DNA from: JAIQFL01 sp035501495
GTDB taxonomy: Bacteria > Acidobacteriota > Terriglobia > Bryobacterales > Bryobacteraceae
Assembly: GCA_035501495.1 (NCBI GenBank)
Contig: DATJWB010000320.1
Location: forward strand, 41,868 to 105,867
Length of the DNA: 64,000 nucleotides
Direction of reading: 5' to 3'
Shown: positions 33,220-41,446 of the stretch, piece by piece
Layout: each line of letters starts with the position of its first letter
Position numbering within the stretch: the first letter of the stretch is position 1
Position numbers and translations under genes: made by a program
The notes under the pieces: generated by a model
What the model was told of the DNA's origin: nothing
The model's input: the letters and a program-made list of their open reading frames with translations, nothing else
The model's database searches: none

Positions 33220-34559
33220 GCACTCTGCCCATCCCCCAAAACCTGGAGCGATTTCCGGAACTGCACCCGCCGCTCGATTCTCAGTCGGCGCTCGCCGAGG
33301 CCAACCGCTGCCTCTTCTGCTTCGATGCGCCGTGCACCGCCGCCTGTCCCACCCACATCGATGTCCCGCGCTTCATCAAGAAGATCGCCAGCGGCAACCT
33401 GCGCGGCTCGGCGCTCACGATTCTGGACTCCAACATCCTGGGACTGAGCTGTTCGCGAGTCTGCCCGGTGGACGTGCTATGCGAAGGCTCCTGCGTCCTG
33501 CATCGCTATAACAAGAAGCCCATCGAAATCGGCCTGTTGCAACGCCACGCGATGGACCATTTCTATGCCGTCCCCAATCCCCAACCCCCAATCCCCAACT
33601 CCCGCTTGGGCAACCCCCGAATTTCGGTTGCGTGCATCGGCGGTGGTCCGGCATCTCTGGCCTGTGCCGCGGAACTTCGGCGCTACGGCTATCCGGTCAC
33701 GATCTTCGACAATCGCCCGCTGCCGGGCGGGCTGAACACCTATGGCGTCGCGGAATACAAGCTCCGGCCCACCGACAGCCTGCGCGAAGTCGAACTGGTG
33801 CGTTCGCTCGGCGTCGAGTTCCGGCAGGCCGAGGTTGGCGGCGAGGCGCATGCGATTCCGTTCGGCGCCCTGGAGCGCGATTTCACCTTCATCTTCATTG
33901 GCGTCGGTTTGGGCGCCATGGAACGATTGGGGATTCCGGGCGAACACCTCCACGGCGTGATCGATGCGCTGCATTTCATCGAACGCTACAAGACTTGGCC
34001 CGAGATGACGGTGGGCCGCCGGGTGGTGGTGATCGGAGGAGGCAACACCGCCATCGACGCCGCGAATGCCGCAAAGCGCCTGGGCGCCGAGGAGGTTCAC
34101 CTTTTCTACCGCCGCACCGAAAAAGAAATGCCGGCATTCTCGTTCGAGTACGACCACTCCAAGGTCGAGGGCGTGCGCTTCCATTGGCTGGCGCAGCCCG
34201 TAGAGATCCTGGGCCGGGATGGCCGCGCGGCCGGCGTGAAGTTTGTCGAGACCCGGCTGGGAGCGCCTGACCGAAGCGGGCGCCGCAACGCGATCCCGGT
34301 GGAAGGATCCTGGTTCGAGTGCGCCTGCGACATGGTGATTCCGGCTCTCGGACAGTCACGCTTCCAGGCGATGCTGCACGAGTCCTGTGGAATCGAGCTG
34401 AAGGGCGGCACCATCCTGGTGGACCGTCCCACCGGACGCACCACCAACCCGAAGTATTACGCCGGCGGCGACTGTGTGAATGGCGGCCGCGAAGTGGTGG
34501 ACGCCGTAGCGGACGGCAAACGCGCAGCGAAGGCGATCGTGGAGGCGACCCGTGAGTAG
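33216..34559 (+). CDS. preT: NAD-dependent dihydropyrimidine dehydrogenase subunit PreT
   Basis: 447 aa. The small, glutamate-synthase-beta-like subunit that passes electrons between NAD(H), FAD and the Fe-S clusters of PreA. The N-terminal Fe-S domain has two Cys groups (CLFCFDAPCTAACP and CSRVCPVDVLCEGSC). The FAD-binding domain starts at VACIGGGPASLACAAEL and continues with LPGGLNTYGVAEYKL. The NAD(P) domain has VVVIGGGNTAIDAANAAKR. Between the Fe-S and FAD domains is an odd Pro/Asn/Gln linker, VPNPQPPIPNS, encoded by a CCCCAA-type DNA repeat (33571-33602). Repeat pair G/G' separates it from preA. Confidence 0.92.
   Translation: MSTLPIPQNLERFPELHPPLDSQSALAEANRCLFCFDAPCTAACPTHIDVPRFIKKIASGNLRGSALTILDSNILGLSCSRVCPVDVLCEGSCVLHRYNKKPIEIGLLQRHAMDHFYAVPNPQPPIPNSRLGNPRISVACIGGGPASLACAAELRRYGYPVTIFDNRPLPGGLNTYGVAEYKLRPTDSLREVELVRSLGVEFRQAEVGGEAHAIPFGALERDFTFIFIGVGLGAMERLGIPGEHLHGVIDALHFIERYKTWPEMTVGRRVVVIGGGNTAIDAANAAKRLGAEEVHLFYRRTEKEMPAFSFEYDHSKVEGVRFHWLAQPVEILGRDGRAAGVKFVETRLGAPDRSGRRNAIPVEGSWFECACDMVIPALGQSRFQAMLHESCGIELKGGTILVDRPTGRTTNPKYYAGGDCVNGGREVVDAVADGKRAAKAIVEATRE
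33571..33602 (+). repeat. Short C/A-rich tandem repeat inside preT
   Basis: Units of the form CCCCAA(T/C) repeat imperfectly in a 32-bp stretch that encodes the linker VPNPQPPIPNS. It lies between the Fe-S and FAD domains and keeps the frame. Confidence 0.7.
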
Positions 34560-34560
34560 C

Positions 34561-34782
34561 GTGGCGCGGGCACTCCTGTCTGCCGCGCCGAGACTCATCT
34601 CGGCGCTTTTCGGGCGCCCACTGCACTCGGGCGGCGACGGTTTCTTCACCCTGCCCAAGAGCTCTTCCTGGAAGCTTTGGCGCGCCGGCGTCCAAGACCT
34701 CTTTACCGCCGCGGAACGTGGTAGCGGCCAAGAAGCGTCGGCAGGAGTGCCGACGCGACAGGCAAGAATGCCTGCGCCACGG
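34561..34782. repeat. REP-like repeat pair G (plus) and G' (minus) between preT and preA
   Basis: G (34561-34612): GTGGCGC, hairpin 1 GCGGGCA-CTCC-TGTCTGC (two wobble pairs), hairpin 2 GCGCCGAGA-CTCA-TCTCGGCGC followed by TTTT. G' (34735-34782) reads on the minus strand as GTGGCGCAGGCATTCTTGCCTGT, then GCGTCGGCA-CTCC-TGCCGACGC. Hairpin 2 of G is fully compensated relative to other copies. The pair interrupts the otherwise compact pyrimidine cluster. An open frame of 94 codons runs through it but reads as repeat, not protein. Confidence 0.88.
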
Positions 34783-34823
34783 CGGCAGACACACGTGTGC
34801 AGGCCATACCAAAGGCACCATCC

Positions 34824-36164
34824 ATGGCTGATCTGACCACCAACTTCGCGGGCATCCGATGTCCCAATCCCTTCTGGCTGGCCTCCGGTCCCCCTACCAA
34901 CTGCGGCGAGCAGGTGATGCGCGCCTTCGACGCGGGTTGGGGAGGCGCCGTCTGGAAGACCATCGGCGAACCGATCGTCAACGTCTCCTCGCGTTACTCC
35001 TCGGTCGATTGGAACGGCCAGCGCATGATGGGCCTGAACAATATCGAACTCATCACCGACCGCCCCATCGACGTCAATCTCCGCGAAATTGCAGAGGTCA
35101 AGAAGCGCTTCCCCAAACACGCCGTGATTGCCTCGCTGATGGTCGAGTCGAAGCGCGAGACCTGGCACGATATCGTCAAACGTTCTGAAGACGCCGGCGC
35201 CGACGGGCTCGAACTGAATTTCGGCTGCCCGCACGGCATGAGCGAACGCGGCATGGGCAGCGCCGTGGGACAGGTGCCCGAGTACTCCTGCATGATCACG
35301 GAGTGGGTAAAAGAGGCGGCACGCACTCCCGTGCTCATCAAGCTCACGCCGAACATTACCGATATCCGCATGGTCGCGCGCGCCGCCCGCCGCGGAGGCG
35401 CCGACGGGCTCTCGGCCATCAACACCATCAACTCCATCACCGGCATCGATCTCGACACCCTGACGCCGCGGCCCGATGTCGGCGGTTACTCCGCCCACGG
35501 CGGATATTGCGGACCCGCGGTCAAACCCATTGCCTTGCACCTGGTGCAGCAGATCGCGTCCGATCCCGAAGTCCGCCTGCCCGTCTCCGGCATCGGCGGC
35601 ATCTCCGGGTGGCGCGAGGCAGCCGAATTCATCCTGCTGGGGTGCGGGACCGTGCAGGTGTGTACCGCCGCCATGCACTACGGCTACCGGATCGTCGAAG
35701 ACATGGCCGACGGCCTGAGCAACTGGATGGACGAGAAGGGTTACCGAACCATCGAGGATTTCCGCGGCCTGTCGCTCCCCAAGGTCACCGATTGGAAGCA
35801 CCTCGACCTCAACTACAAGATCGTGGCCCGCATCAATCGCGACAAGTGCATCGGGTGCGACCTCTGCTATGTCGCCTGCTGGGACGGGGCGCATCAGTGC
35901 ATTCACCTGGACGGCCACGCGCCGCCGGCCGCCATCGAAGCCCGTACCCGGACCGCGATCACCACCACGCCCATCGCCAAGCTCGATTCCACGCAAACCG
36001 CCTTCGCCGCCACGCCGCCCGCGCGAATTCCTCGCATCGATGAAAATGAATGTGTGGGGTGCAATCTCTGCTGGCTGGTTTGCCCGGTGGAGAACTGCAT
36101 TACCATGGAGCAGATCGCCAACGGCCGCCCGCCGGAGAGTTGGGAGCAACGCACGCATGCGTAA
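34824..36164 (+). CDS. preA: NAD-dependent dihydropyrimidine dehydrogenase subunit PreA
   Basis: 446 aa from ATG 34824. The catalytic subunit, which interconverts uracil/thymine and the 5,6-dihydro forms. The N-terminal TIM barrel is dihydroorotate-dehydrogenase-like with FMN-binding features (RCPNPFWLASGPPT, LELNFGCPHGMSERGMG containing the catalytic Cys, LIKLTPNITDI, ISGIGGISGWREAAEF-like segment). The C-terminus carries two [4Fe-4S] ferredoxin motifs (CIGCDLCYVAC and CVGCNLCWLVCP). It works with PreT directly upstream; repeats G/G' lie between them. Followed after 42 nt by the dihydropyrimidinase gene. Confidence 0.94.
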   Translation: MADLTTNFAGIRCPNPFWLASGPPTNCGEQVMRAFDAGWGGAVWKTIGEPIVNVSSRYSSVDWNGQRMMGLNNIELITDRPIDVNLREIAEVKKRFPKHAVIASLMVESKRETWHDIVKRSEDAGADGLELNFGCPHGMSERGMGSAVGQVPEYSCMITEWVKEAARTPVLIKLTPNITDIRMVARAARRGGADGLSAINTINSITGIDLDTLTPRPDVGGYSAHGGYCGPAVKPIALHLVQQIASDPEVRLPVSGIGGISGWREAAEFILLGCGTVQVCTAAMHYGYRIVEDMADGLSNWMDEKGYRTIEDFRGLSLPKVTDWKHLDLNYKIVARINRDKCIGCDLCYVACWDGAHQCIHLDGHAPPAAIEARTRTAITTTPIAKLDSTQTAFAATPPARIPRIDENECVGCNLCWLVCPVENCITMEQIANGRPPESWEQRTHA

Positions 36165-36206
36165 GCACGACAGGGCCCGCCTCACACGAGCTGGAGACCG
36201 CCACTC

Positions 36207-37598
36207 ATGAACACGCTCATCCGCAACGGTATCGTCGTCACCGCCCGCAACACCCAGGTAGCCAATGTGCTCATCGAAAACGAGCACATTTTCGAAATCT
36301 CGCCGAGGCGGATGGAGCACCTGGCGCAGAAGATCATCGATGCCACCGGCTGTTACGTCATGCCCGGCGGCGTGGACGTTCACACCCACCTGGACATGCC
36401 GTTCGGCGGCACCACCTCTGCCGACGACTTCGAAACCGGAACCCGCGCCGCCGCGTTCGGGGGCACCACCACGATTGTCGATTTCGCGATCCAGCCGCGC
36501 GGCACCCGCATGCGCGATGCGCTCGACACCTGGTGGAAAAAGGCCGAGGAAAAAGCCTGCATCGACTATGGCCTGCACATGATCGTCACCGACCTCGCCG
36601 GCTGCGGGCTCGAGGACATGGACGAGATGGTCAAGGAAGGGGTGGCCAGTTTCAAACTCTTCATGGCATACCCCAACGTCCTGATGGTGGACGACGGCAC
36701 CATCTTCAAGGCCCTCTCGCGCACCGCCAGGAACGGCGCGCTGGTCTGTATGCACGCCGAGAACGGCAGCGTGATCGACGTGATTGTGGCGCGGGCGCTG
36801 GCCGAAGGAAAGACCGCGCCCATCTATCACGCCCTCACCCGTCCCACGCGCGCCGAGGCGGAGGCCGTGCACCGCGCGATTGCCATGGCGGAGATCGCCG
36901 GCGCGCCCGTCTACATCGTCCATCTCTCCTCCGAGGATGCGCTGAACGAAGTGCGCGAGGCACGCGACCGGGGCGTCCCGGTGTTTGCCGAGACCTGCCC
37001 GCAATACCTGTTGCTATCCATCGAAGAGCTCGAGCGGCCGAATTTCGAAGGCGCCAAGTACGTCTTTACCCCGCCGCTCCGTACCAAGGAGAATCTCCCC
37101 AAGCTCTGGGACGGCCTGATGCACGATCACCTGCAGGTGGTCTCCACCGACCACTGCCCATTCTGTTTCGAAGATCAGAAGACGCTGGGCAGGGACGATT
37201 TCACCAAGATTCCCAACGGCGGGCCCGGCATCGAAAACCGTTTGCAGTTGATCTACCATCACGGCGTGAATGCCGGCAAGCTTTCGCTCTCACGCTTTGT
37301 GGAACTGACGTCCACAGCGCCCGCCCGCCTGTTCGGCATGTACCCGAAAAAAGGCGAGCTCTTCGCCAGTTCGGATGCCGATATCGTGATCTGGGATCCG
37401 AAAGTAGACTACACGATCAGCTCCAGGACTCACCACATGCGGGTGGACTACTCCATGTTTGAAGGTTTCCAGGTGAGGGGCAACGCGCGCACCGTGATCT
37501 CGCGCGGCGAGGTGATCATGGATCGGGGCAAGTTCTACGGCGCCCCCGGCAGAGGCAAATACGTGAAGCGAAAGGCTCATGGAGGCGCATGGAAATGA
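36207..37598 (+). CDS. hydA: Dihydropyrimidinase
   Basis: 463 aa. A cyclic-amidohydrolase that opens dihydrouracil or dihydrothymine to the N-carbamoyl beta-amino acid. The dinuclear metal site is intact: DVHTHLDMPF, carbamylated Lys in GVASFKLFMAYP, VCMHAENG, VYIVHLSS and VVSTDHCPFCF. The family name covers hydantoinases too, but the preA/preT and pydC neighbours make the pyrimidine role likely. Length is normal for D-hydantoinase/dihydropyrimidinase. Repeat copy H separates it from the permease gene downstream. Confidence 0.94.
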   Translation: MNTLIRNGIVVTARNTQVANVLIENEHIFEISPRRMEHLAQKIIDATGCYVMPGGVDVHTHLDMPFGGTTSADDFETGTRAAAFGGTTTIVDFAIQPRGTRMRDALDTWWKKAEEKACIDYGLHMIVTDLAGCGLEDMDEMVKEGVASFKLFMAYPNVLMVDDGTIFKALSRTARNGALVCMHAENGSVIDVIVARALAEGKTAPIYHALTRPTRAEAEAVHRAIAMAEIAGAPVYIVHLSSEDALNEVREARDRGVPVFAETCPQYLLLSIEELERPNFEGAKYVFTPPLRTKENLPKLWDGLMHDHLQVVSTDHCPFCFEDQKTLGRDDFTKIPNGGPGIENRLQLIYHHGVNAGKLSLSRFVELTSTAPARLFGMYPKKGELFASSDADIVIWDPKVDYTISSRTHHMRVDYSMFEGFQVRGNARTVISRGEVIMDRGKFYGAPGRGKYVKRKAHGGAWK

Positions 37599-37604
37599 TG
37601 TGTC

Positions 37605-37662
37605 GTGGCGCAGGCACTCCTGCCTGCCGCGTCCCCACTCATGGGGACGCTTTTGGGCCGCC
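37605..37662 (+). repeat. REP-like repeat, copy H
   Basis: GTGGCGC, hairpin 1 GCAGGCA-CTCC-TGCCTGC, hairpin 2 GCGTCCCCA-CTCA-TGGGGACGC followed by TTTTGGGCCGCC. Hairpin 2 differs from the consensus at one base pair, with both sides changed. It lies 6 nt past the hydA stop codon inside the pyrimidine cluster, where it could attenuate transcription of the two genes downstream. Confidence 0.9.
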
Positions 37663-37693
37663 AGGAACCCGGTGCCGGTGCATTAGATAAGCC

Positions 37694-39109
37694 ATGCCTC
37701 CTCGCGACCCCAGCCTGTATAACGAAGACCTCGCGCCGATCCCCAAGAGCCGGCGCACCTGGGGAATGTACAACTACGCGTCGCTGTGGGTGGCCATGTC
37801 GGTCTGCATCCCGACCTACATGCTGGCATCGGGTCTCATCGCCGGGGGCATGAGCTGGTGGCAGGCCATCGGCACCATCATGCTGGGCAACATCATCGTG
37901 CTCATCCCGATGCTGCTGAATGCCCACGCCGGGGCCAGGTACGGTATTCCCTTCCCCGTGCTGGTGCGTGCGTCATTTGGCGTGCGCGGCGCGAACATTC
38001 CGGCGGTCCTGCGCGCGCTGGTGGCGTGCGGATGGTTCGGAATCCAGACCTGGATCGGCGGCCAGGCCATCTATTCGATGCTGAAGATCCTGTGGCCCGC
38101 GGCTGCCGGACTGACCTCGGGCATCTGGATCTGCTTCTTCGCCTTCTGGGCGCTGAACATCCTGGTGATCTGGCGCGGCATCGAGACCATCAAGTTCCTG
38201 GAGGGCATCGGCGCGCCGTTCATGCTGGGGATCGGTCTGTTGCTGCTGTGGTGGATTACCGGCAAAGCAGGCGGACTCGGCCCCGTGCTGCGCGCGCCGA
38301 GCAAGTTCCATACCAGCGCCGATTTCGTGCGCTTCTTCATACCGTCGCTCACCGGCATGGTGGGATTCTGGGCTACTGTGGCGCTCAATATCCCCGACTT
38401 CACGCGCTACGCGAAGTCACAAAAAGCCCAGGCCTTCGGACAGGCGCTCGGCCTGCCTGCCGCCATGACGCTGTATTCGTTCATCGGCGTGGCGGTGACC
38501 TCGGCATCCGTAGTGCTGTTTGGCGAAGCCATCTGGGACCCGGTAGCGCTGCTCGGCAAGTTCAATCAGCCCGCCGTGGCGCTGATCGCGCTGGTGGCCC
38601 TGTTGGTCGCGACGCTCAATACCAACGTCGCCGCCAACGTGGTTTCGCCTTCGAACGATTTTTCGAACCTCAATCCGCGGCTCATCTCGTTCCGCACCGG
38701 CGGCCTGATCACCGGCGTGGTGGGAATCGCGATGATGCCATGGAAGCTGCTGAGCGGCTTCAGTTCGTACATCTTCGGCTGGCTGGTGGGCTATTCGGGC
38801 CTGCTGGGGCCGATCGCGGGCGTGATGATCGCGGACTATTTCCTGGTGCGCCGCGCCCATTTGAAAGTGGATGAGCTGTACTCCCGCAGCGGAGCCTACC
38901 AGTACAACAACGGCGTCAACCTCATGGCCGTCGCCGCGCTGGCGGCTGGAGTGGTGGTGGCGCTTCTCGGCCTGGTGGTTCCGCCGCTGCGGCTCTTATA
39001 TGACTACGCCTGGTTCGTGGGCTTCGGTGTATCGGGCGCGGTCTACGTTCTTTTGATGCAGCGCGCCGAAGCGCCTGCCAACATTCCGGAATGGGAAGGT
39101 GAAGGATGA
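37694..39109 (+). CDS. NCS1-family nucleobase permease
   Basis: 471 aa with about 12 helices. Nucleobase:cation symporter-1 (cytosine/purine/uracil/thiamine/allantoin) family features include RTWGMYNYASLWVAMSVCIPTY at helix 1, GARYGIPFPVLVRASFGVRGANIP, and ACGWFGIQTWIGG. In this cluster it most likely imports uracil, thymine or their dihydro forms across the inner membrane. It overlaps the next gene by 4 nt, so the permease and the last enzyme of the pathway are coupled. Confidence 0.92.
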   Translation: MPPRDPSLYNEDLAPIPKSRRTWGMYNYASLWVAMSVCIPTYMLASGLIAGGMSWWQAIGTIMLGNIIVLIPMLLNAHAGARYGIPFPVLVRASFGVRGANIPAVLRALVACGWFGIQTWIGGQAIYSMLKILWPAAAGLTSGIWICFFAFWALNILVIWRGIETIKFLEGIGAPFMLGIGLLLLWWITGKAGGLGPVLRAPSKFHTSADFVRFFIPSLTGMVGFWATVALNIPDFTRYAKSQKAQAFGQALGLPAAMTLYSFIGVAVTSASVVLFGEAIWDPVALLGKFNQPAVALIALVALLVATLNTNVAANVVSPSNDFSNLNPRLISFRTGGLITGVVGIAMMPWKLLSGFSSYIFGWLVGYSGLLGPIAGVMIADYFLVRRAHLKVDELYSRSGAYQYNNGVNLMAVAALAAGVVVALLGLVVPPLRLLYDYAWFVGFGVSGAVYVLLMQRAEAPANIPEWEGEG

Positions 39110-40569
39110 TCGCAACCGAATCGAAAGTCGGAACCGTATCGTATTACATTAACGGCGCCTGGGAGAAACCCGAAGGCCATACCATGCAGACTGTGACCAA
39201 CCCGGCCACAGGCCACGCCCTGGCCGAGGTGCCATTCGCCTCCGAGGCCGACGTCGATCGCGCCGTCCGCTCGGCGCACGATGCTTTCCTGAAGTGGCGC
39301 GAGGTCCCGGTGGTGGACCGCGTCCAGGTGCTCTATCGCTACAAGGCGCTCCTCGATAAGCATGCCGATGAAGTGGCGCGCATTCTGACGCAGGAGAACG
39401 GCAAGACCGCCGACGACGCCAAGGCCGAAGTGCGCCGCATGATCCAGATGGTGGAAGTGGCTTGCGGCATGCCCAGCCTGATGATGGGCGATTCGCTGAA
39501 CGACGTGGCCGCCGGCATCGATTGCAAGACCGTGCGCCAACCCATTGGCGTATGCGTGGGCATCTCGCCGTTCAACTTCCCCGCCATGGTGCCGATGTGG
39601 ATGCTCCCCTTCGCCATCGCTTGCGGCAATACCTTCGTCCTCAAGCCTTCGGAGAAGGTGCCGCTCACTCCGACCCGCGCCGTCGAGTTGCTGCACGATG
39701 TGGGCCTGCCCGCCGGGGTCGTGACCCTGATCCATGGCGGGAAAGAAGCCGTGGATGCGCTCCTCCGGCACCCGCTGGTGAAAGCGGTGTCGTTCGTCGG
39801 ATCGACTCCGGTGGCGAAGTACATCTACACTACGGCGGCGGCGCATGGCAAACGCGTGCAGGCGCTCGGAGGCGCCAAGAATCACCTCATCGTGATGCCC
39901 GATGCCGACATGCCGAAGACGGTCGAGGCGATCATCGGCTCCGCATTCGGGGCCGCGGGCGAGCGCTGCCTGGCGGGCAGCGTGCTGGTGCCGGTGGGCG
40001 ATGCCGCGGGTCCGCTGCTCGACCTGCTGGTGAAGCGCACCAAGGGGTTGACGGTTGGCGACGGCTTGCAGCACGGAGTCGAAATGGGCCCGCTGGTGAC
40101 CTCCGACCATTGCCGCAAGGTGGAAGGTTACGTCGAAAAGGGCGTCGCGGAAGGGGCGACTCCGCTGGTGGACGGGCGCGAACGCAAGCATGACCACGGC
40201 GGCTTCTTCCTGGGCCCGACGATTTTCGATCACGTGACGCCGGAGATGACGATTGCCCGCGAAGAGATCTTCGGCCCGGTGCTTTCGGTGATCCGCGTGG
40301 ACACGCTGGACGACGCGATCAACCTGGTGAATCGTTCGCCCTTTGGCAACGCGACCGCGATTTTCACCAGCAGCGGCAAGGCGGCGCGCGAATACTCGTC
40401 GCGCTGCGAGGTGGGGATGGTGGGGGTGAACGTCGGTGTAGCGGCGCCGATGGCCTTCTTTCCGTTCGCCGGCTGGAAGAACTCCTTCTTCGGCGACCTG
40501 CACGCGCACGGCAAAGACGCGGTCGCCTTCTACACCGAGCAGAAGGTGATCATGAGCCGCTGGTTCTAG
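39106..40569 (+). CDS. mmsA: CoA-acylating methylmalonate-semialdehyde dehydrogenase
   Basis: 487 aa. Aldehyde dehydrogenase superfamily member that converts methylmalonate semialdehyde to propionyl-CoA, and malonate semialdehyde to acetyl-CoA, with NAD+ and CoA. Diagnostic parts are the short N-terminal start YYINGAWEKP, GVCVGISPFNFPAMVPMWML, SEKVPLTPTRAVEL and the catalytic Cys in GERCLAGS. The early PIGVCVG and ISPFNFP pattern separates MmsA/IolA from other ALDHs. It completes the route from thymine/uracil to central metabolism. A repeat lies just past the stop codon. Confidence 0.93.
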   Translation: MIATESKVGTVSYYINGAWEKPEGHTMQTVTNPATGHALAEVPFASEADVDRAVRSAHDAFLKWREVPVVDRVQVLYRYKALLDKHADEVARILTQENGKTADDAKAEVRRMIQMVEVACGMPSLMMGDSLNDVAAGIDCKTVRQPIGVCVGISPFNFPAMVPMWMLPFAIACGNTFVLKPSEKVPLTPTRAVELLHDVGLPAGVVTLIHGGKEAVDALLRHPLVKAVSFVGSTPVAKYIYTTAAAHGKRVQALGGAKNHLIVMPDADMPKTVEAIIGSAFGAAGERCLAGSVLVPVGDAAGPLLDLLVKRTKGLTVGDGLQHGVEMGPLVTSDHCRKVEGYVEKGVAEGATPLVDGRERKHDHGGFFLGPTIFDHVTPEMTIAREEIFGPVLSVIRVDTLDDAINLVNRSPFGNATAIFTSSGKAAREYSSRCEVGMVGVNVGVAAPMAFFPFAGWKNSFFGDLHAHGKDAVAFYTEQKVIMSRWF

Positions 40570-40572
40570 AGA

Positions 40573-40670
40573 CGTGGCCAGGCATTCCTGCCCACCGGCC
40601 ATCAACGTTCGGGCACGATGTGGCGCAGGCCCTCCGGCCTGCCGCGCCCCGGCTCTCCGGGGCGCATTTC
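40573..40670 (+). repeat. REP-like repeat, copy I (with a decayed neighbour)
   Basis: A decayed copy (GACGTGGCCAGGCATTCCTGCCCACC, 40571-40596) precedes a good one: 40620-40668 GTGGCGC, hairpin 1 GCAGGCC-CTCC-GGCCTGC and hairpin 2 GCGCCCCGG-CTCT-CCGGGGCGC, then ATTTC. Both hairpins differ from the consensus with paired changes on both arms. It marks the end of the pyrimidine cluster. Confidence 0.88.
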
Positions 40671-40708
40671 GGGTGTGCACAGGTTCGCTACCCGGGGGGA
40701 CTTAGCTC

Positions 40709-41368
40709 ATGCGCGTTAAGATTCTCTGCGCTTCTATCCTCTTGGCCGCCCTCGCCGGCTCCCAGACGAAGGTGACGACCAATAACTTGGGATTAGTTGG
40801 CGATCGCTTCCAACCGCTGACGTACGCCGCAATGACGCCCGAGCAGAAGGCCATGGTCGACCATATGCTCGCCGGAGAGCGCGGCAACCTGGCCGGTCCG
40901 TTCAACGTCCTGCTGCGCAGCCCGGAGATGGGCGATCTCGGTCAGCAACTGGGCGCCCGGATGCGCTTCCATAACTCGCTGCCGCCGAACGTGCGCGAGA
41001 CTGTCGTCCTCCTGGCCGGGCGTTGGTGGATGGCGCAATATGAATGGACCGCACACAAGCGCCTGGCACTCCAGGAGGGCGTCAGCCCGGCGGTCATCGA
41101 CGCGATCGCAACCGGGAAGCGTCCCACCGGGCTGGATCCGAAACTGGAGGCGGCGTACACCTTCATCACGGAACTCTACAAGACCCGCCGCGTCAGCGAC
41201 GCCACCTTTCAGGCCGCCAAGGCTCAGTTCGGCGAACGCGGCATCGTGGACATGATCGGCCTGAGCGGCTGGTACGACCTCGTGTGCAAAGCCCTGGATG
41301 TGGACCGTTACCCGCTAGCCAACGGCGTGCCGCCCGAGTTGAAGCCCCTCGCCAACCCATTCCCATAA
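40709..41368 (+). CDS. Secreted carboxymuconolactone-decarboxylase (AhpD-like) family protein
   Basis: 219 aa, ATG at 40709. A signal-like N-terminus (VKILCASILLAALAGSQ) precedes a helical CMD domain: ERGNLAGPFNVLLRSPEMGDL, RETVVLLAGRWWMAQYEWTAH, and SDATFQAAKAQFGERGIVDMIGL. The redox CxxC of AhpD is absent, so it is not a peroxidase partner; Glu/His in the central helix (EWTAHKRLALQEG) may be functional. Substrate unknown. It stands alone between repeat I and the convergent permease gene. Confidence 0.88.
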   Translation: MRVKILCASILLAALAGSQTKVTTNNLGLVGDRFQPLTYAAMTPEQKAMVDHMLAGERGNLAGPFNVLLRSPEMGDLGQQLGARMRFHNSLPPNVRETVVLLAGRWWMAQYEWTAHKRLALQEGVSPAVIDAIATGKRPTGLDPKLEAAYTFITELYKTRRVSDATFQAAKAQFGERGIVDMIGLSGWYDLVCKALDVDRYPLANGVPPELKPLANPFP

Positions 41369-41446
41369 CTCCGGGAGAGACGGAATTCTCCCCGCGGGTG
41401 TAACGCGTGCCCTTCTACGATCAGCAGGCCATGGCCTGCACGTGCG

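Noticed and set aside
34552..34836. 94-codon plus-strand frame between preT and preA
   Set aside because: It runs through repeats G and G' and its N-terminal sequence (VARALLSAAPRLISAL) is the repeat in translation.
34356..37004. Minus-strand open frame of 882 codons
   Set aside because: Antisense to preT, preA and hydA, all of which have intact motifs.
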